DNA of 64,000 nt from Syntrophomonas sp. (lineage in GTDB: Bacteria > Bacillota > Syntrophomonadia > Syntrophomonadales > Syntrophomonadaceae): positions 62,001-126,000 of the forward strand of contig JAENYG010000006.1 in NCBI GenBank assembly GCA_016841875.1, in the 5' to 3' direction. The stretch's first letter is position 1. Each line of letters starts with the position of its first letter. The notes beneath the pieces were generated by a model that saw nothing but the letters and a program-made list of their open reading frames with translations, was not told where the DNA came from and ran no database searches. Below, piece by piece: positions 15,972 to 24,304 of the stretch. A program made the position numbers and the translations under genes.

Positions 15972-16274
15972 AAAGCATTGAACCGGAGTAGTAGACAGGC
16001 GATTTTCAGAGAATCGTCGGATGGTGTGAGACGATATAAGGCCAGTTGAACTCACCGGTGAGCTTCACAGGTGATATTCAGCCTGTGACGGAAATTCCGT
16101 TATAATTCCGAGTGGACATGACGTGGGGCTATGGCGCAGTTGGGAGCGCGCTTGAATGGCATTCAAGAGGTCGTGGGTTCGAATCCCACTAGCTCCACCA
16201 TTATTGTATCTGTCAATAAGGGTGGTACCGCGGGAAAACATCTCTCGTCCCTTACCGGGGATGAGCTTTTTTAT
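15972..16274 (+). promoter_or_regulatory. leuS T-box leader, interrupted by a tRNA gene
   Basis: Stem I features appear in order: GGAGTAGTAGAC, AGAGAAT, GGATGGTGTGAG, then the specifier loop GAACTCACC with codon CTC (Leu) at 16051-16053. A GACGG/CCGTT stem and GAGTGG follow. The antiterminator motif AAGGGTGGTACCGCGGG is at 16218-16234. The terminator is CTCGTCCC (16244-16251)/GGGATGAG (16258-16265) and a T-run. T-box leaders read uncharged tRNA, here tRNA-Leu, to control the synthetase gene. Between stem I and the antiterminator, in the loop closed by GACA (16115-16118) and TGTC (16211-16214), lies a complete tRNA-Ala. Confidence 0.85.
16125..16200 (+). tRNA. tRNA-Ala (anticodon GGC)
   Basis: 76 bases including an encoded CCA. 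It folds with a 7-bp acceptor stem that contains the alanine identity pair G3-U70, a 4-bp D stem (GCGC/GCGC), a 5-bp anticodon stem CTTGA/TCAAG with loop ATGGCAT (anticodon GGC), and a 5-bp T stem GTGGG/CCCAC with loop TTCGAAT. Every stem pairs, so the gene looks functional. It sits inside the leuS T-box leader, with no promoter of its own seen in the 50 bases upstream. Confidence 0.95.
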
Positions 16275-16302
16275 TTTCTGATATTTTAACAAGGAGGTTA
16301 TT

Positions 16303-18780
16303 ATGAGCAGCAAGTATGATCACCGGTCTATTGAAGAAAAATGGCAAAAATACTGGGAAGAAAACCATTTCTTTAAAGTGAATGAAGATTCAAATAAGCC
16401 TAAATATTATGACCTGGAAATGTTTCCCTATCCTTCGGGCAATCTGCATATGGGACATGTACGCAACTATGCTATTGGCGATGTAGTGGCCCGTTTTAAG
16501 AGCATGAATGGCTATAACGTGCTGCACCCCATGGGTTGGGATGCCTTTGGTCTTCCAGCTGAAAATGCAGCTATCAAAAATGCAGTTCCCCCAGCTAAAT
16601 GGACCCATGCAAATATTGAGAATATGAAACAGCAGCTTAAAACTATGGGTATCAGCTATGATTGGGATCGTGAGCTGGCTACCTGTAAACCTGATTATTA
16701 TAAATTTACCCAGTGGATGTTTGTCAAGCTCTTTGAAAATGGCCTGGCCTATAAAAAGAAGTCAGCAGTAAACTGGTGCCCCTCCTGCCAGACGGTTCTG
16801 GCCAACGAACAGGTAGTAGATGGGGCCTGTGAACGCTGTGAGGCCGAGGTAGAGAAAAAGCAGCTGGAGCAGTGGTTCTTTAAAATAACCGATTATGCCC
16901 AGAGACTTTTGGATGACCTGGAAAAACTCCCGGGCTGGCCGGAAAAAGTTAAAACTATGCAGAAAAACTGGATCGGCCGCAGTGAAGGCTGTGAGTTTTC
17001 TATGCCCATAGAGGGTTTGAAAGATTCTATGACAGTATTTACCACTCGCCCGGATACTGTATTCGGGGTTACTTATATGGTCCTGGCCCCAGAACATCCG
17101 CTGGTAGAGATAATTTCCAGCGGCAGGGAGGAAGAATCAGCGGTAAAAACCTTTGTGCAGGGCATGAAGAGCCTGTCTGATCTGTCCCGTACTGCAACTG
17201 ATGCTGAAAAAGAAGGGGTCTTCACCGGCGCCTATGCTGTTAATCCTATGAACGGCGAAAGAATACCTATCTGGATTGCTAACTATGTCTTGATGGATTA
17301 TGGCACCGGAGCCATAATGGCAGTTCCAGCCCATGATCAGAGAGATTTTGAATTTGCCCGGAAATATGATATTCCCATCCGGGTGGTAATTAAAAGTGAT
17401 GATTCTCCTGCAGATGCTGAAGAAATGGCTGAGGCATACACCGGCGATGGTGTAATGGTAAACTCTGGAGTTTTTAACGGACTTGGTGTTCAGGATGGAA
17501 TATCATCAGTAATCAAATATATGGAAGAAAATAATATCGGCAGCGGAACAATAAACTTCAGGCTGCGTGACTGGTTGATATCCCGCCAGCGTTACTGGGG
17601 AGCACCTATCCCGGTGGTTTATTGCGAAAAATGCGGCATCGTTTGCCTCCCCGAGGAGCAGCTGCCGGTGCTCCTCCCGGAAGATGTAGAATTCAAACCC
17701 TCCGGTGAGTCACCGCTCAATTACGTGGAAAGCTTTACCCGTACCACCTGCCCTGACTGTGGTGGGGAAGCCCGTCGAGAAACTGATACTATGGATACCT
17801 TTGTGTGCTCCAGCTGGTACTTTGACCGCTACTGCAGTCCTCATGAAAAAGATGTCCCCTTCAGCAAAGAGGCAGTTGATTACTGGATGCCGGTTGACCA
17901 GTATATTGGAGGAGTAGAACACGCTATTCTTCATCTGATGTATGCTCGTTTTTTCACTAAATTCCTTTATGACATCAACATGCTGTCCTGCGAAGAACCG
18001 TTTACTAATCTGCTCACCCAGGGTATGGTATTGAAAGACAGCTCCAAAATGTCGAAATCCAAAGGCAATGTAGTCAGCCCCGAGGAAATTATTAAAACTT
18101 ATGGAGCTGACACCGCACGTCTCTTTATACTCTTTGCTTCCCCACCAGAAAGAGATCTGGAATGGAGCGATCAGGGAGTAGAAGGCGCATACCGATTCCT
18201 GAACCGCATATGGCGTTTGATAGCAGACTACGCCAGGTCCCTCCAGGACATAAAAATACCTGATGCTTTTGCTAACCTGGATAATAACTCCCGGGACTTG
18301 CGTTTTAAAACCCATGCCACCATCAAGAAAGTAAGCGAAGATGTAGGGGAACGTTTTAATTTCAATACGGCCATCAGTGCCATTATGGAGCTTTCCAATA
18401 CCCTTTACGCTTATAAAGATAAAAAACCGCAGAACCTGGAAGTAGTAAAAGAGGCCCTGCAGATGGTGCTCATACTGCTGAGCCCGTTTTCACCTCATAT
18501 CTGTGAAGAGCTCTGGCAGATCTGTGGAAACGAAGGAAGTGTTTGCCAGCAGCAGTGGCCGTCATATGACCCCGAAGCCCTGGTGCAAGATGAAATCGAA
18601 ATAGTCATTCAGCTCATGGGGAAAGTAAGAGACCACATTCGGATACCTGCTGATATAAGCGATGATGAACTGAAGGCCATGGCAGTCGAGTTACCAAAAA
18701 TCAAAGAACTTACTTCGGGAAAACAGATCAGCAAGATCATCGTAGTACCTAAGAAACTAGTCAATATCGTAGCCAAATAG
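16303..18780 (+). CDS. leuS: leucyl-tRNA synthetase
   Basis: 825-residue class I synthetase that charges tRNA-Leu. The HIGH motif appears as HMGH at 49-52 within [10 protein letters not shown], and KMSKS at 582-586. The CP1 editing domain lies between them, with the zinc-knuckle pairs CPSCQ/CERC (about 166-190) and CEKCG/CPDCGG. The anticodon-binding domain is C-terminal. AAGGAGG precedes the ATG. Regulation by the upstream CTC-specifier T-box is expected. Confidence 0.97.
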   Translation: MSSKYDHRSIEEKWQKYWEENHFFKVNEDSNKPKYYDLEMFPYPSGNLHMGHVRNYAIGDVVARFKSMNGYNVLHPMGWDAFGLPAENAAIKNAVPPAKWTHANIENMKQQLKTMGISYDWDRELATCKPDYYKFTQWMFVKLFENGLAYKKKSAVNWCPSCQTVLANEQVVDGACERCEAEVEKKQLEQWFFKITDYAQRLLDDLEKLPGWPEKVKTMQKNWIGRSEGCEFSMPIEGLKDSMTVFTTRPDTVFGVTYMVLAPEHPLVEIISSGREEESAVKTFVQGMKSLSDLSRTATDAEKEGVFTGAYAVNPMNGERIPIWIANYVLMDYGTGAIMAVPAHDQRDFEFARKYDIPIRVVIKSDDSPADAEEMAEAYTGDGVMVNSGVFNGLGVQDGISSVIKYMEENNIGSGTINFRLRDWLISRQRYWGAPIPVVYCEKCGIVCLPEEQLPVLLPEDVEFKPSGESPLNYVESFTRTTCPDCGGEARRETDTMDTFVCSSWYFDRYCSPHEKDVPFSKEAVDYWMPVDQYIGGVEHAILHLMYARFFTKFLYDINMLSCEEPFTNLLTQGMVLKDSSKMSKSKGNVVSPEEIIKTYGADTARLFILFASPPERDLEWSDQGVEGAYRFLNRIWRLIADYARSLQDIKIPDAFANLDNNSRDLRFKTHATIKKVSEDVGERFNFNTAISAIMELSNTLYAYKDKKPQNLEVVKEALQMVLILLSPFSPHICEELWQICGNEGSVCQQQWPSYDPEALVQDEIEIVIQLMGKVRDHIRIPADISDDELKAMAVELPKIKELTSGKQISKIIVVPKKLVNIVAK

Positions 18781-18793
18781 AGAGGATATTGCT

Positions 18794-19336
18794 GTGCGCT
18801 GGTATAGCTTTGAGACCATAAAGGGCAGTATGGCCGTACTCATGGAGGGCAATACCCTCTATCGGCTTATACTGCCATCGCTTTATTCAGATATCGAAGT
18901 ACTGCTGAAAGAATATAATAACGAAAATTTTGAAATCATTCACATCCGGGAAGGTGATATTTCTATCTCCCTGGTGAATAAGATACGGGATTATTTTACA
19001 GGAGGGGTAATAAACGACTGGGGAGTAAAACCGGACATCTCTAATCTGCCCCCTTTTTACCGCCGCAGCCTGGAATATGTTTATAATATACCCTATGGTA
19101 AGACCATGACCTATGGTGAAATTGCAAAAGCCATCGGCAGCCCCAGAGCCTCCCGGGCAGTAGGACAGGCTAATCGCAGTAATCCCATCCCCCTGGTCAT
19201 CCCCTGCCATAGAGTAGTAGGAGTTAATAACCCGGGAGGTTTTTCAGGTCCCGGGGGCATGCAGATGAAAATGGACATGTTACAGCTGGAAAAAGCAGAG
19301 CTTGGTAACATCAGCAGTAAAAATATCCTGGGCTGA
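18794..19336 (+). CDS. methylated-DNA--protein-cysteine methyltransferase
   Basis: 180 residues, an O6-alkylguanine repair protein that moves the alkyl group onto its own cysteine. The active motif VIPCHRVVG (Cys in PCHRV) follows the helix-turn-helix region IPYGKTMTYGEIAKAIGSP, RASRAVGQANRSNP. A poorly conserved N-terminal domain comes first. It starts with GTG at 18794, 13 bases after leuS, with AGAGGA as ribosome site, so it probably shares the leuS transcript. It could be named ogt. Confidence 0.93.
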   Translation: MRWYSFETIKGSMAVLMEGNTLYRLILPSLYSDIEVLLKEYNNENFEIIHIREGDISISLVNKIRDYFTGGVINDWGVKPDISNLPPFYRRSLEYVYNIPYGKTMTYGEIAKAIGSPRASRAVGQANRSNPIPLVIPCHRVVGVNNPGGFSGPGGMQMKMDMLQLEKAELGNISSKNILG

Positions 19337-19356
19337 TATCTTCCTGTCTAAACATA

Positions 19357-19797
19357 CTACATACTTCTGTAAAGAGATCGAACCAGGAAAATTCCACCCA
19401 GCATACTCAAAGCAGAACGAGTATAGGCTGATTCAAAGGTAAGGATTAGTATTCCGGAGTATGGTATGGTATGTATCATATTAACCATGGTCACATATGG
19501 AATCATCGGTATTATTACTAGTATTAAAGCGATAATAAAAAATGGATAATTCACCTGACGTCCCCCGGTAAATATACCGATTACCTTTCTCCATTCTACC
19601 AGAGTACCGATTAAGAAAAAAATAAACGCCAATACCACCCGATAAATATCTAATTCAGAAAACTGAAGTCTGTTTGCAGCGATCTGCAGCTTTTGATAAT
19701 ATACGCTCCCCAGGATTAGCAGGGTGAATCCAATTATGAACAGAGCGATTATAACCGCCGTTTCTTTAACATTTCTTTTCACAAATACCATCCTCAA
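19357..19797 (-). CDS. four-helix membrane protein of unknown function
   Basis: 146 residues with four hydrophobic segments (about 13-32, 50-66, 84-103, 117-140) and a basic N-terminus (VFVKRNVKE). No motif is recognised. It is convergent with ogt and divergent from the peptide/LytTR pair 600 bases away. Small four-span proteins often accompany LytTR regulators, but nothing here proves a link. The start could be 19797 or the second Met six bases on. Confidence 0.6.
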   Translation of the reverse strand: MRMVFVKRNVKETAVIIALFIIGFTLLILGSVYYQKLQIAANRLQFSELDIYRVVLAFIFFLIGTLVEWRKVIGIFTGGRQVNYPFFIIALILVIIPMIPYVTMVNMIHTIPYSGILILTFESAYTRSALSMLGGIFLVRSLYRSM

Positions 19798-20399
19798 AAA
19801 TGTTCTGTACCATTACTACCAAATGACAACTTCCTACCATATCGCCATTATGACATTTCCAGAATTACTTAATAAAACTCAGTGGTTATGCCGGGATGTT
19901 TTTAATCCCAATAGAACCAGGGTCATACTGATCTAGCGTTATGACATTGGTCTATCGCCCCCTGACATTAGTCATATACGACATATATTAATCCCCCATC
20001 GAGTAAACAATTTTTACCTTGTCAACTTATAACCGTTACAGTATGTTTGATTTTGCTTAAGCTATAATTACATAGTAATGTACTTCCATATTATTGTAAA
20101 TATTACCCAGCCGAAATCCCGAATTTAGCACTTGAAATCCTCTATAACTGATTATTCACCTGAGCAACGACCACTTCTAATATAATACAGCGATATCACT
20201 AGTCTACCCTCGATGTTCATATCATTTTTAGTGCATCCATATCGATTAGGCGCTCAGTTTTCTCCCCTTAATCTGTTACTTTAGTCCTAATTTGTAATAG
20301 GATCATTTTCCCTTTTTAAGTTTTATTAAAATCTATGGAACCTTTTGGGCTTCTTAACAGAGTATATTATGAGAGCTTTTTTTATAAGGAAGTGAAAAG
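19798..20399. other. intergenic region upstream of the peptide/LytTR pair
   Basis: About 600 AT-rich bases between divergent genes. It must hold promoters for both sides, but no confident hexamers or LytTR direct repeats were picked out by eye. No gene or stable RNA is seen. Confidence 0.5.
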
Positions 20400-20486
20400 A
20401 TGCGAAAGACATTTTCAGTAATTATAATCATTACAGTTTATTTTCTGATGAACGACGCTGGATCGGATAAAGGAGGCTGCATCTAA
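20400..20486 (+). CDS. short leader-like peptide coupled to the LytTR gene
   Basis: A 28-codon frame starting at ATG 20400 with AAGGAAG eight bases upstream. It encodes a basic start MRKTF, a hydrophobic core SVIIIITVYFLM and a polar end NDAGSDKGGCI. Its TAA overlaps the ATG of the LytTR gene (TAATG), and the ribosome site of that gene (GGAGG) lies inside it, so translation should be coupled. The layout (charged N-terminus, helix, short polar tail with a Cys near the end) resembles a secreted peptide-signal precursor. It may instead be only a leader peptide. No database family is claimed. Confidence 0.55.
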   Translation: MRKTFSVIIIITVYFLMNDAGSDKGGCI

Positions 20487-20863
20487 TGTATAACAGTATG
20501 CGGGAAATTGGTTTCAACTCAGAGAAAAACGAAATACTAACTAAACATAATAATCAAATACTCCGTTTAACTGAAGATGATATAATTTTTTGCGAAAAGA
20601 ATTCAGGACAATTACATATACATACACCTGCGGAAATATACCAGATTCATTGCAGTTTAATAGATATTGAAAAAGAATTCGGGTATCCTTTTTTTCGCAG
20701 CCATCGTTCATTTATTGTTAATCTGCAAAAGATCAAATCGATAAATAATACCGGTGACCGGGTTTATAAAATTCATTTTCATGGTTATGATAGGACCGCC
20801 TGGTCGAGCAGAGAAAGATATGAGGAATTAATTAACATAAATCCTGCGATTTTGAGATTATAG
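20486..20863 (+). CDS. stand-alone LytTR DNA-binding protein
   Basis: 125 residues, almost entirely a LytTR domain: LRLTEDDIIFCEKNSGQLHIHT, then the hallmark FFRSHRSFIVNLQKIKSI (about 71-88) and a final strand with AWSSRERYEEL. There is no receiver domain, so it is not a normal response regulator. Stand-alone LytTR proteins often control membrane-protein or peptide-signal genes. Coupled to the 28-codon peptide upstream. Targets unknown. Confidence 0.88.
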   Translation: MYNSMREIGFNSEKNEILTKHNNQILRLTEDDIIFCEKNSGQLHIHTPAEIYQIHCSLIDIEKEFGYPFFRSHRSFIVNLQKIKSINNTGDRVYKIHFHGYDRTAWSSRERYEELININPAILRL

Positions 20864-20891
20864 TTTCGTATACATAGCGATATACAAAAAA

Positions 20892-20917
20892 CCGTCCTGC
20901 TGATAACAGCAGGACGG
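20892..20917 (-). terminator. bidirectional terminator
   Basis: CCGTCCTGCTG/CAGCAGGACGG with a four-base loop. On the minus strand it is followed by TTTTTTG, so it best fits the end of the nadD-yqeK-rsfS group. It may also stop LytTR transcription. Confidence 0.7.
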
Positions 20918-21043
20918 CGTATGGTCTTTGTATATTGGAACTATATATGCGCGGCATCACTACCATGCATCTAATTTGTAATATCTAACTATGCACGGTA
21001 TATCGATGTTCACTTTCGCTATCAACTATTTATTGGCTATATG

Positions 21044-21409
21044 TTACGGCCGGGCCGCTTCTTCGTTTTCAAACTGCATTACCTGGGCATCTCCCCAGAG
21101 GTTTTCCAGGTTATAATATTCTCTTTCCTCCTGTCGGAAAACATGAAGCATTATGGAGCCATAATCCAGCACTACCCATTTCCCTTCGGTATGGCCGGCT
21201 CGGCGCAAAGGTACTACCCCATTTCCTTCCAAAACTTCTTCTACATGTTCCACTATGCTTTTTACTTGAATAATACTCCTGCCGCTGGCAATCACAAAGT
21301 AATCCACTAATACCGTAAGGTCGTGTACGTTTAGCACGGTTACATCTATAGCCTTTTCGTCCTCGCAAGCTTCGGCCATCAATTTTACCAGCTCTTTAAT
21401 CTTTTCCAA
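21044..21409 (-). CDS. rsfS: ribosomal silencing factor RsfS
   Basis: 121 residues of the RsfS/YbeB/Iojap family. It binds L14 on the 50S subunit and blocks subunit joining when nutrients are low. Conserved parts are DVTVLNVHDLTVLVDYFVIASG and the EGKWVVLDYGSIMLHVFRQEEREYY end. Starts with TTG at 21409, seven bases after GGAGGA. Last gene of the nadD-yqeK-HEAT-rsfS run. Confidence 0.95.
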   Translation of the reverse strand: MEKIKELVKLMAEACEDEKAIDVTVLNVHDLTVLVDYFVIASGRSIIQVKSIVEHVEEVLEGNGVVPLRRAGHTEGKWVVLDYGSIMLHVFRQEEREYYNLENLWGDAQVMQFENEEAARP

Positions 21410-21447
21410 TCACAGTCCTCCTCGTATACTTTTTTATTAATATTTGA

Positions 21448-22200
21448 TCAGTTATTATAAAGTTTTTTGCTGCATTTTTCCACCCAAATGGGATCTGACT
21501 TTAGTAAACGTTTCTTTTTTAGGTTTTCTTTCATAACCCATCTGACCTCACGGCTGCTGTTCTCCAACCATTTTTCAAAAACGGGTTGGCCTTCATAGGG
21601 AAACGCTGCTACTACGACGCTCCAGCCATACGCCAGACCCTTTTTCAAGACCCGGTATTCTTCAGTCGTGCTCAGTTGAGCATTATCCGCCAGCCACCGG
21701 GTAATATCATCCATGATCTTTAATACCCTATCGGCATCATTTCTGTTTTTCAGCAATTTGGGTTCGCACATGGCCGCAGCAGCAGCTCTTTTCTCCAGGG
21801 TGTTGCCCTCTTTAAGTATTTCTACCTCACTAAGCAGCATTTCGAAATCATGTTTCCCAATGATTTGGTAAGCTATGGCAACCGCCTCTCTTACCCTCCA
21901 TCTGCTATCCGAGGCTAAATTACGCAAGAACGGCAGAAGTTGATGATGACCTTCTGCTATCAGTCTACCATACCCCACTGTACCACACATAGCCAAAAAT
22001 TCTCCTGGGGAATTTCGGGGGGCCAGCGGCTCGACACAACCCAGGTAACGTTCAAAAATCTCTTTATCCCCCTCGTGTACTACTGCCATCATAAGTTCTA
22101 GATTGCCCCGGGGGCCGGGAAGACCTGAATTTTCCAGCAGGTAATCATCCCAATCTCTCATATTCCTTAATTTATCACGGTACATTTGTATCTTACTCAC
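21448..22200 (-). CDS. HEAT-repeat-like helical protein
   Basis: 250 residues, mostly alpha-helical. It has HEAT-like repeats (LPFLRNLASDSRWRVREAVA, then ITRWLADNAQ and EKWLENSSREVRWVMKENL) of the kind found in DNA alkylation repair-like proteins. There are no catalytic motifs. Starts with GTG at 22200, overlapping the yqeK stop by eight bases, so it is cotranslated. It sits between yqeK and rsfS, which are usually adjacent in Firmicutes. The function is unknown; a protein-binding scaffold is most likely. Confidence 0.7.
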   Translation of the reverse strand: MSKIQMYRDKLRNMRDWDDYLLENSGLPGPRGNLELMMAVVHEGDKEIFERYLGCVEPLAPRNSPGEFLAMCGTVGYGRLIAEGHHQLLPFLRNLASDSRWRVREAVAIAYQIIGKHDFEMLLSEVEILKEGNTLEKRAAAAAMCEPKLLKNRNDADRVLKIMDDITRWLADNAQLSTTEEYRVLKKGLAYGWSVVVAAFPYEGQPVFEKWLENSSREVRWVMKENLKKKRLLKSDPIWVEKCSKKLYNN

Positions 22201-22768
22201 TGATATTAACCTTCTGTAAAAAGCAGTTTCTTGCTTCTATGGTCTCCGGGTGAAGAATTTTCCCGGCTTCTAAACAATGCTCGATACTACTTTCCAATCC
22301 TAATAACATAGCCTCATCCAGATCTATTAAAGCTAGTTCTCTAAGTTCTGCTACCCCGGTATAGCTCCGGCCCGGTTCAATCATGTCAGCTAGAAAAATG
22401 ATTTTTTCCAGATCGCTCATCCCTACCGCTCCTAGCGTGTGGTGCTTGATGGCAGTTAATATCGCTTTATCTTTTAATGCCAGATCTTTCTCCAACAGTA
22501 AGGCGCCCACCGGTCCATGCAGCAGGTCTGGAACCTCTCTTTCAACCTGATGAGATATAAGGTGGTTCTTTTCCGCAATTTCTAACAATTCGACTGTCGG
22601 CAGATCCCTGGCATAATCATGCAGAAGTCCAGCCAGGTATGCCTGAGACTCATCAATACCGAATTTCTTAGCCATTTGTACTGCTGTATCCGCTACCTGG
22701 CGAGAATGCTGATACCTCTTTTTGCTAAGTCTTAATCTGACAATCTCCAGAGCTTTATCGGCCTCCAT
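22193..22768 (-). CDS. yqeK: HD-domain hydrolase YqeK (Ap4A hydrolase-type)
   Basis: 191 residues with HD-superfamily metal ligands: H21 in HSRQVADTA, HD at 50-51 in LLHDYARD, a HH pair in AIKHHTLG and a later D in IFLADMIEPGR. Members are symmetrical Ap4A hydrolases. ATG at 22768 shares a base with the nadD stop (TAATG). This nadD-yqeK-rsfS order is typical of Firmicutes. Confidence 0.93.
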   Translation of the reverse strand: MEADKALEIVRLRLSKKRYQHSRQVADTAVQMAKKFGIDESQAYLAGLLHDYARDLPTVELLEIAEKNHLISHQVEREVPDLLHGPVGALLLEKDLALKDKAILTAIKHHTLGAVGMSDLEKIIFLADMIEPGRSYTGVAELRELALIDLDEAMLLGLESSIEHCLEAGKILHPETIEARNCFLQKVNISE

Positions 22769-23388
22769 TAAACTCGCCCTTCCAGGTAAAGATTATTTTC
22801 ATGGATATAGCTTTCCACTTCTTCCGGCAGCATATATCTAATGGGTTTGCCGACGGATACCCTTTTTCTGATATCACTGGAGGATATATCCAGACCTGGT
22901 ATCTGTATGAAATCGCAATGCTCCCAGAATACTGGGGGCAGTTTATCCCGCATTTTTTCTTCATCATTAATATTATACCCCGGCCGGGTTACCACAATAA
23001 ATCGGCACATTCCCGCCAGACGTCCTGCATCTTTCCAGGTATCCATAATGAATAATGAATCCAAGCCCATGATAAAAAATATACGGCAGCCGGGATAGGC
23101 ACTCCGATAATACTCCATGGTATCTATAGTATAAGAAATACCTTCCCGTTTAATCTCCAGATCAGATACCTCAAAAGCTGGATTATTTCGCACCGCCATT
23201 TTGACCATTTCATAGCGTATATCTTCATCCAGTATCCCACTGGCATCCTTGTGCGGCGGGATTCGAGTTGGAATAAAAATAACCCGGTCCAAAGCAAACT
23301 CCATCCGGGCACATTCAGCAGCAATAAGATGCCCATAGTGTACGGGATCAAAAGTTCCTCCGAATATGCCCAGGGATGTAACATTCAT
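22768..23388 (-). CDS. nadD: nicotinate-nucleotide adenylyltransferase
   Basis: 206 residues. It joins ATP and nicotinate mononucleotide to make deamido-NAD in NAD synthesis. The nucleotidyltransferase signature GGTFDPVHYGHL is at 10-21 and the late ISSSDIRKRVSVGKPIRYM matches the (I/V)SSTxIR motif. Leads the yqeK-HEAT-rsfS operon and is divergent from the zinc/iron-cluster protein at 23584. Confidence 0.96.
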   Translation of the reverse strand: MNVTSLGIFGGTFDPVHYGHLIAAECARMEFALDRVIFIPTRIPPHKDASGILDEDIRYEMVKMAVRNNPAFEVSDLEIKREGISYTIDTMEYYRSAYPGCRIFFIMGLDSLFIMDTWKDAGRLAGMCRFIVVTRPGYNINDEEKMRDKLPPVFWEHCDFIQIPGLDISSSDIRKRVSVGKPIRYMLPEEVESYIHENNLYLEGRV

Positions 23389-23583
23389 ATCGCATTTCTT
23401 CCTTTATAAGCATAATATCTCAGCATCCAAGCTAAATAATAACCGTAAGACAACAAAAACGCAAATATTGATGGTACTGTATCCCCATCTTATCCGACTT
23501 TTATCTCACAAATCCCTTTTCTTCTGGTCTTTTGCCGGAACTATAATATAATAGAGTTATTGGCTATAAAAGAAGGTATTATT

Positions 23584-24204
23584 ATGACCAAAAATATTGA
23601 AGTGGTTTTCCATAATCAGGGTTTGCGCAGCTATATTGAAGTAGACTTGTGTATGGACTGTCCCCGACAGGATGGCAAGGGTTGCTGCGGCAATTATTCA
23701 CCGGTTTTTTATCCCAGTGATTTCGCCTATTTGCTCAAAAACCATCCTCAGATAGTCGATGATATTATGGCTATCGAGGGCGTTACTATCCTGGATGCTT
23801 CATTGACAGTTAATAATTCCATCGATGGTGATAGCTATAAATGCCATTTTCATGATAGTGAAAATGGATGCCGCCTGGAACAGCTGCAGCGGGAATCGAT
23901 CTGCCGCCATTTTGTGTGTCCTGGTATTGGCTGGGAAGACGAGGAAAACATGAAACAATGGCAAGGTTTTTTCAGTCAGCTAGCAGACTATGAAATCGAA
24001 CTAAATAATAAAATTGCCGCAGCTTTAAAAGCCCAGGGTCTTACCCTTAGAAATGAAGATCAAAGGCAGCGCTTTTTCACTGAACTTTTAAACATTTTTG
24101 AAAAAGAAACCCAACAGCTCCCAAATTTTCTATCATTATGTAAGCCAGTCGAACATTTTACCATTAGAAGGCAGATATATTTTAAACAAGAATGGCCGTT
24201 GTAG
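23584..24204 (+). CDS. YkgJ-like cysteine-cluster protein
   Basis: 206 residues with cysteines in the YkgJ pattern: CMDCPRQDGKGCCGNY near the start, then CHFHDSENGCRL and ICRHFVCPG. This family is annotated as zinc- or iron-chelating; the biochemical role is not established. I start at ATG 23584, seven bases after GAAGG; a TTG 24 bases earlier would overlap that ribosome site. Single gene. Confidence 0.8.
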   Translation: MTKNIEVVFHNQGLRSYIEVDLCMDCPRQDGKGCCGNYSPVFYPSDFAYLLKNHPQIVDDIMAIEGVTILDASLTVNNSIDGDSYKCHFHDSENGCRLEQLQRESICRHFVCPGIGWEDEENMKQWQGFFSQLADYEIELNNKIAAALKAQGLTLRNEDQRQRFFTELLNIFEKETQQLPNFLSLCKPVEHFTIRRQIYFKQEWPL

Positions 24205-24304
24205 CCAAATAATATGATAATATATTAAATGGCTCGACATTAATATTATTAATAATATAAATAACAGCAAATTAGACTATTCACTGGTAGGGAGGTAATG
24301 CAGT

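Noticed and set aside
16065-16313. Minus-strand 82-codon frame across the leuS leader
   Set aside because: It is the antisense translation of the tRNA-Ala and T-box leader (the familiar GASGIRTHDLLNAIQ artefact), with no ribosome site.
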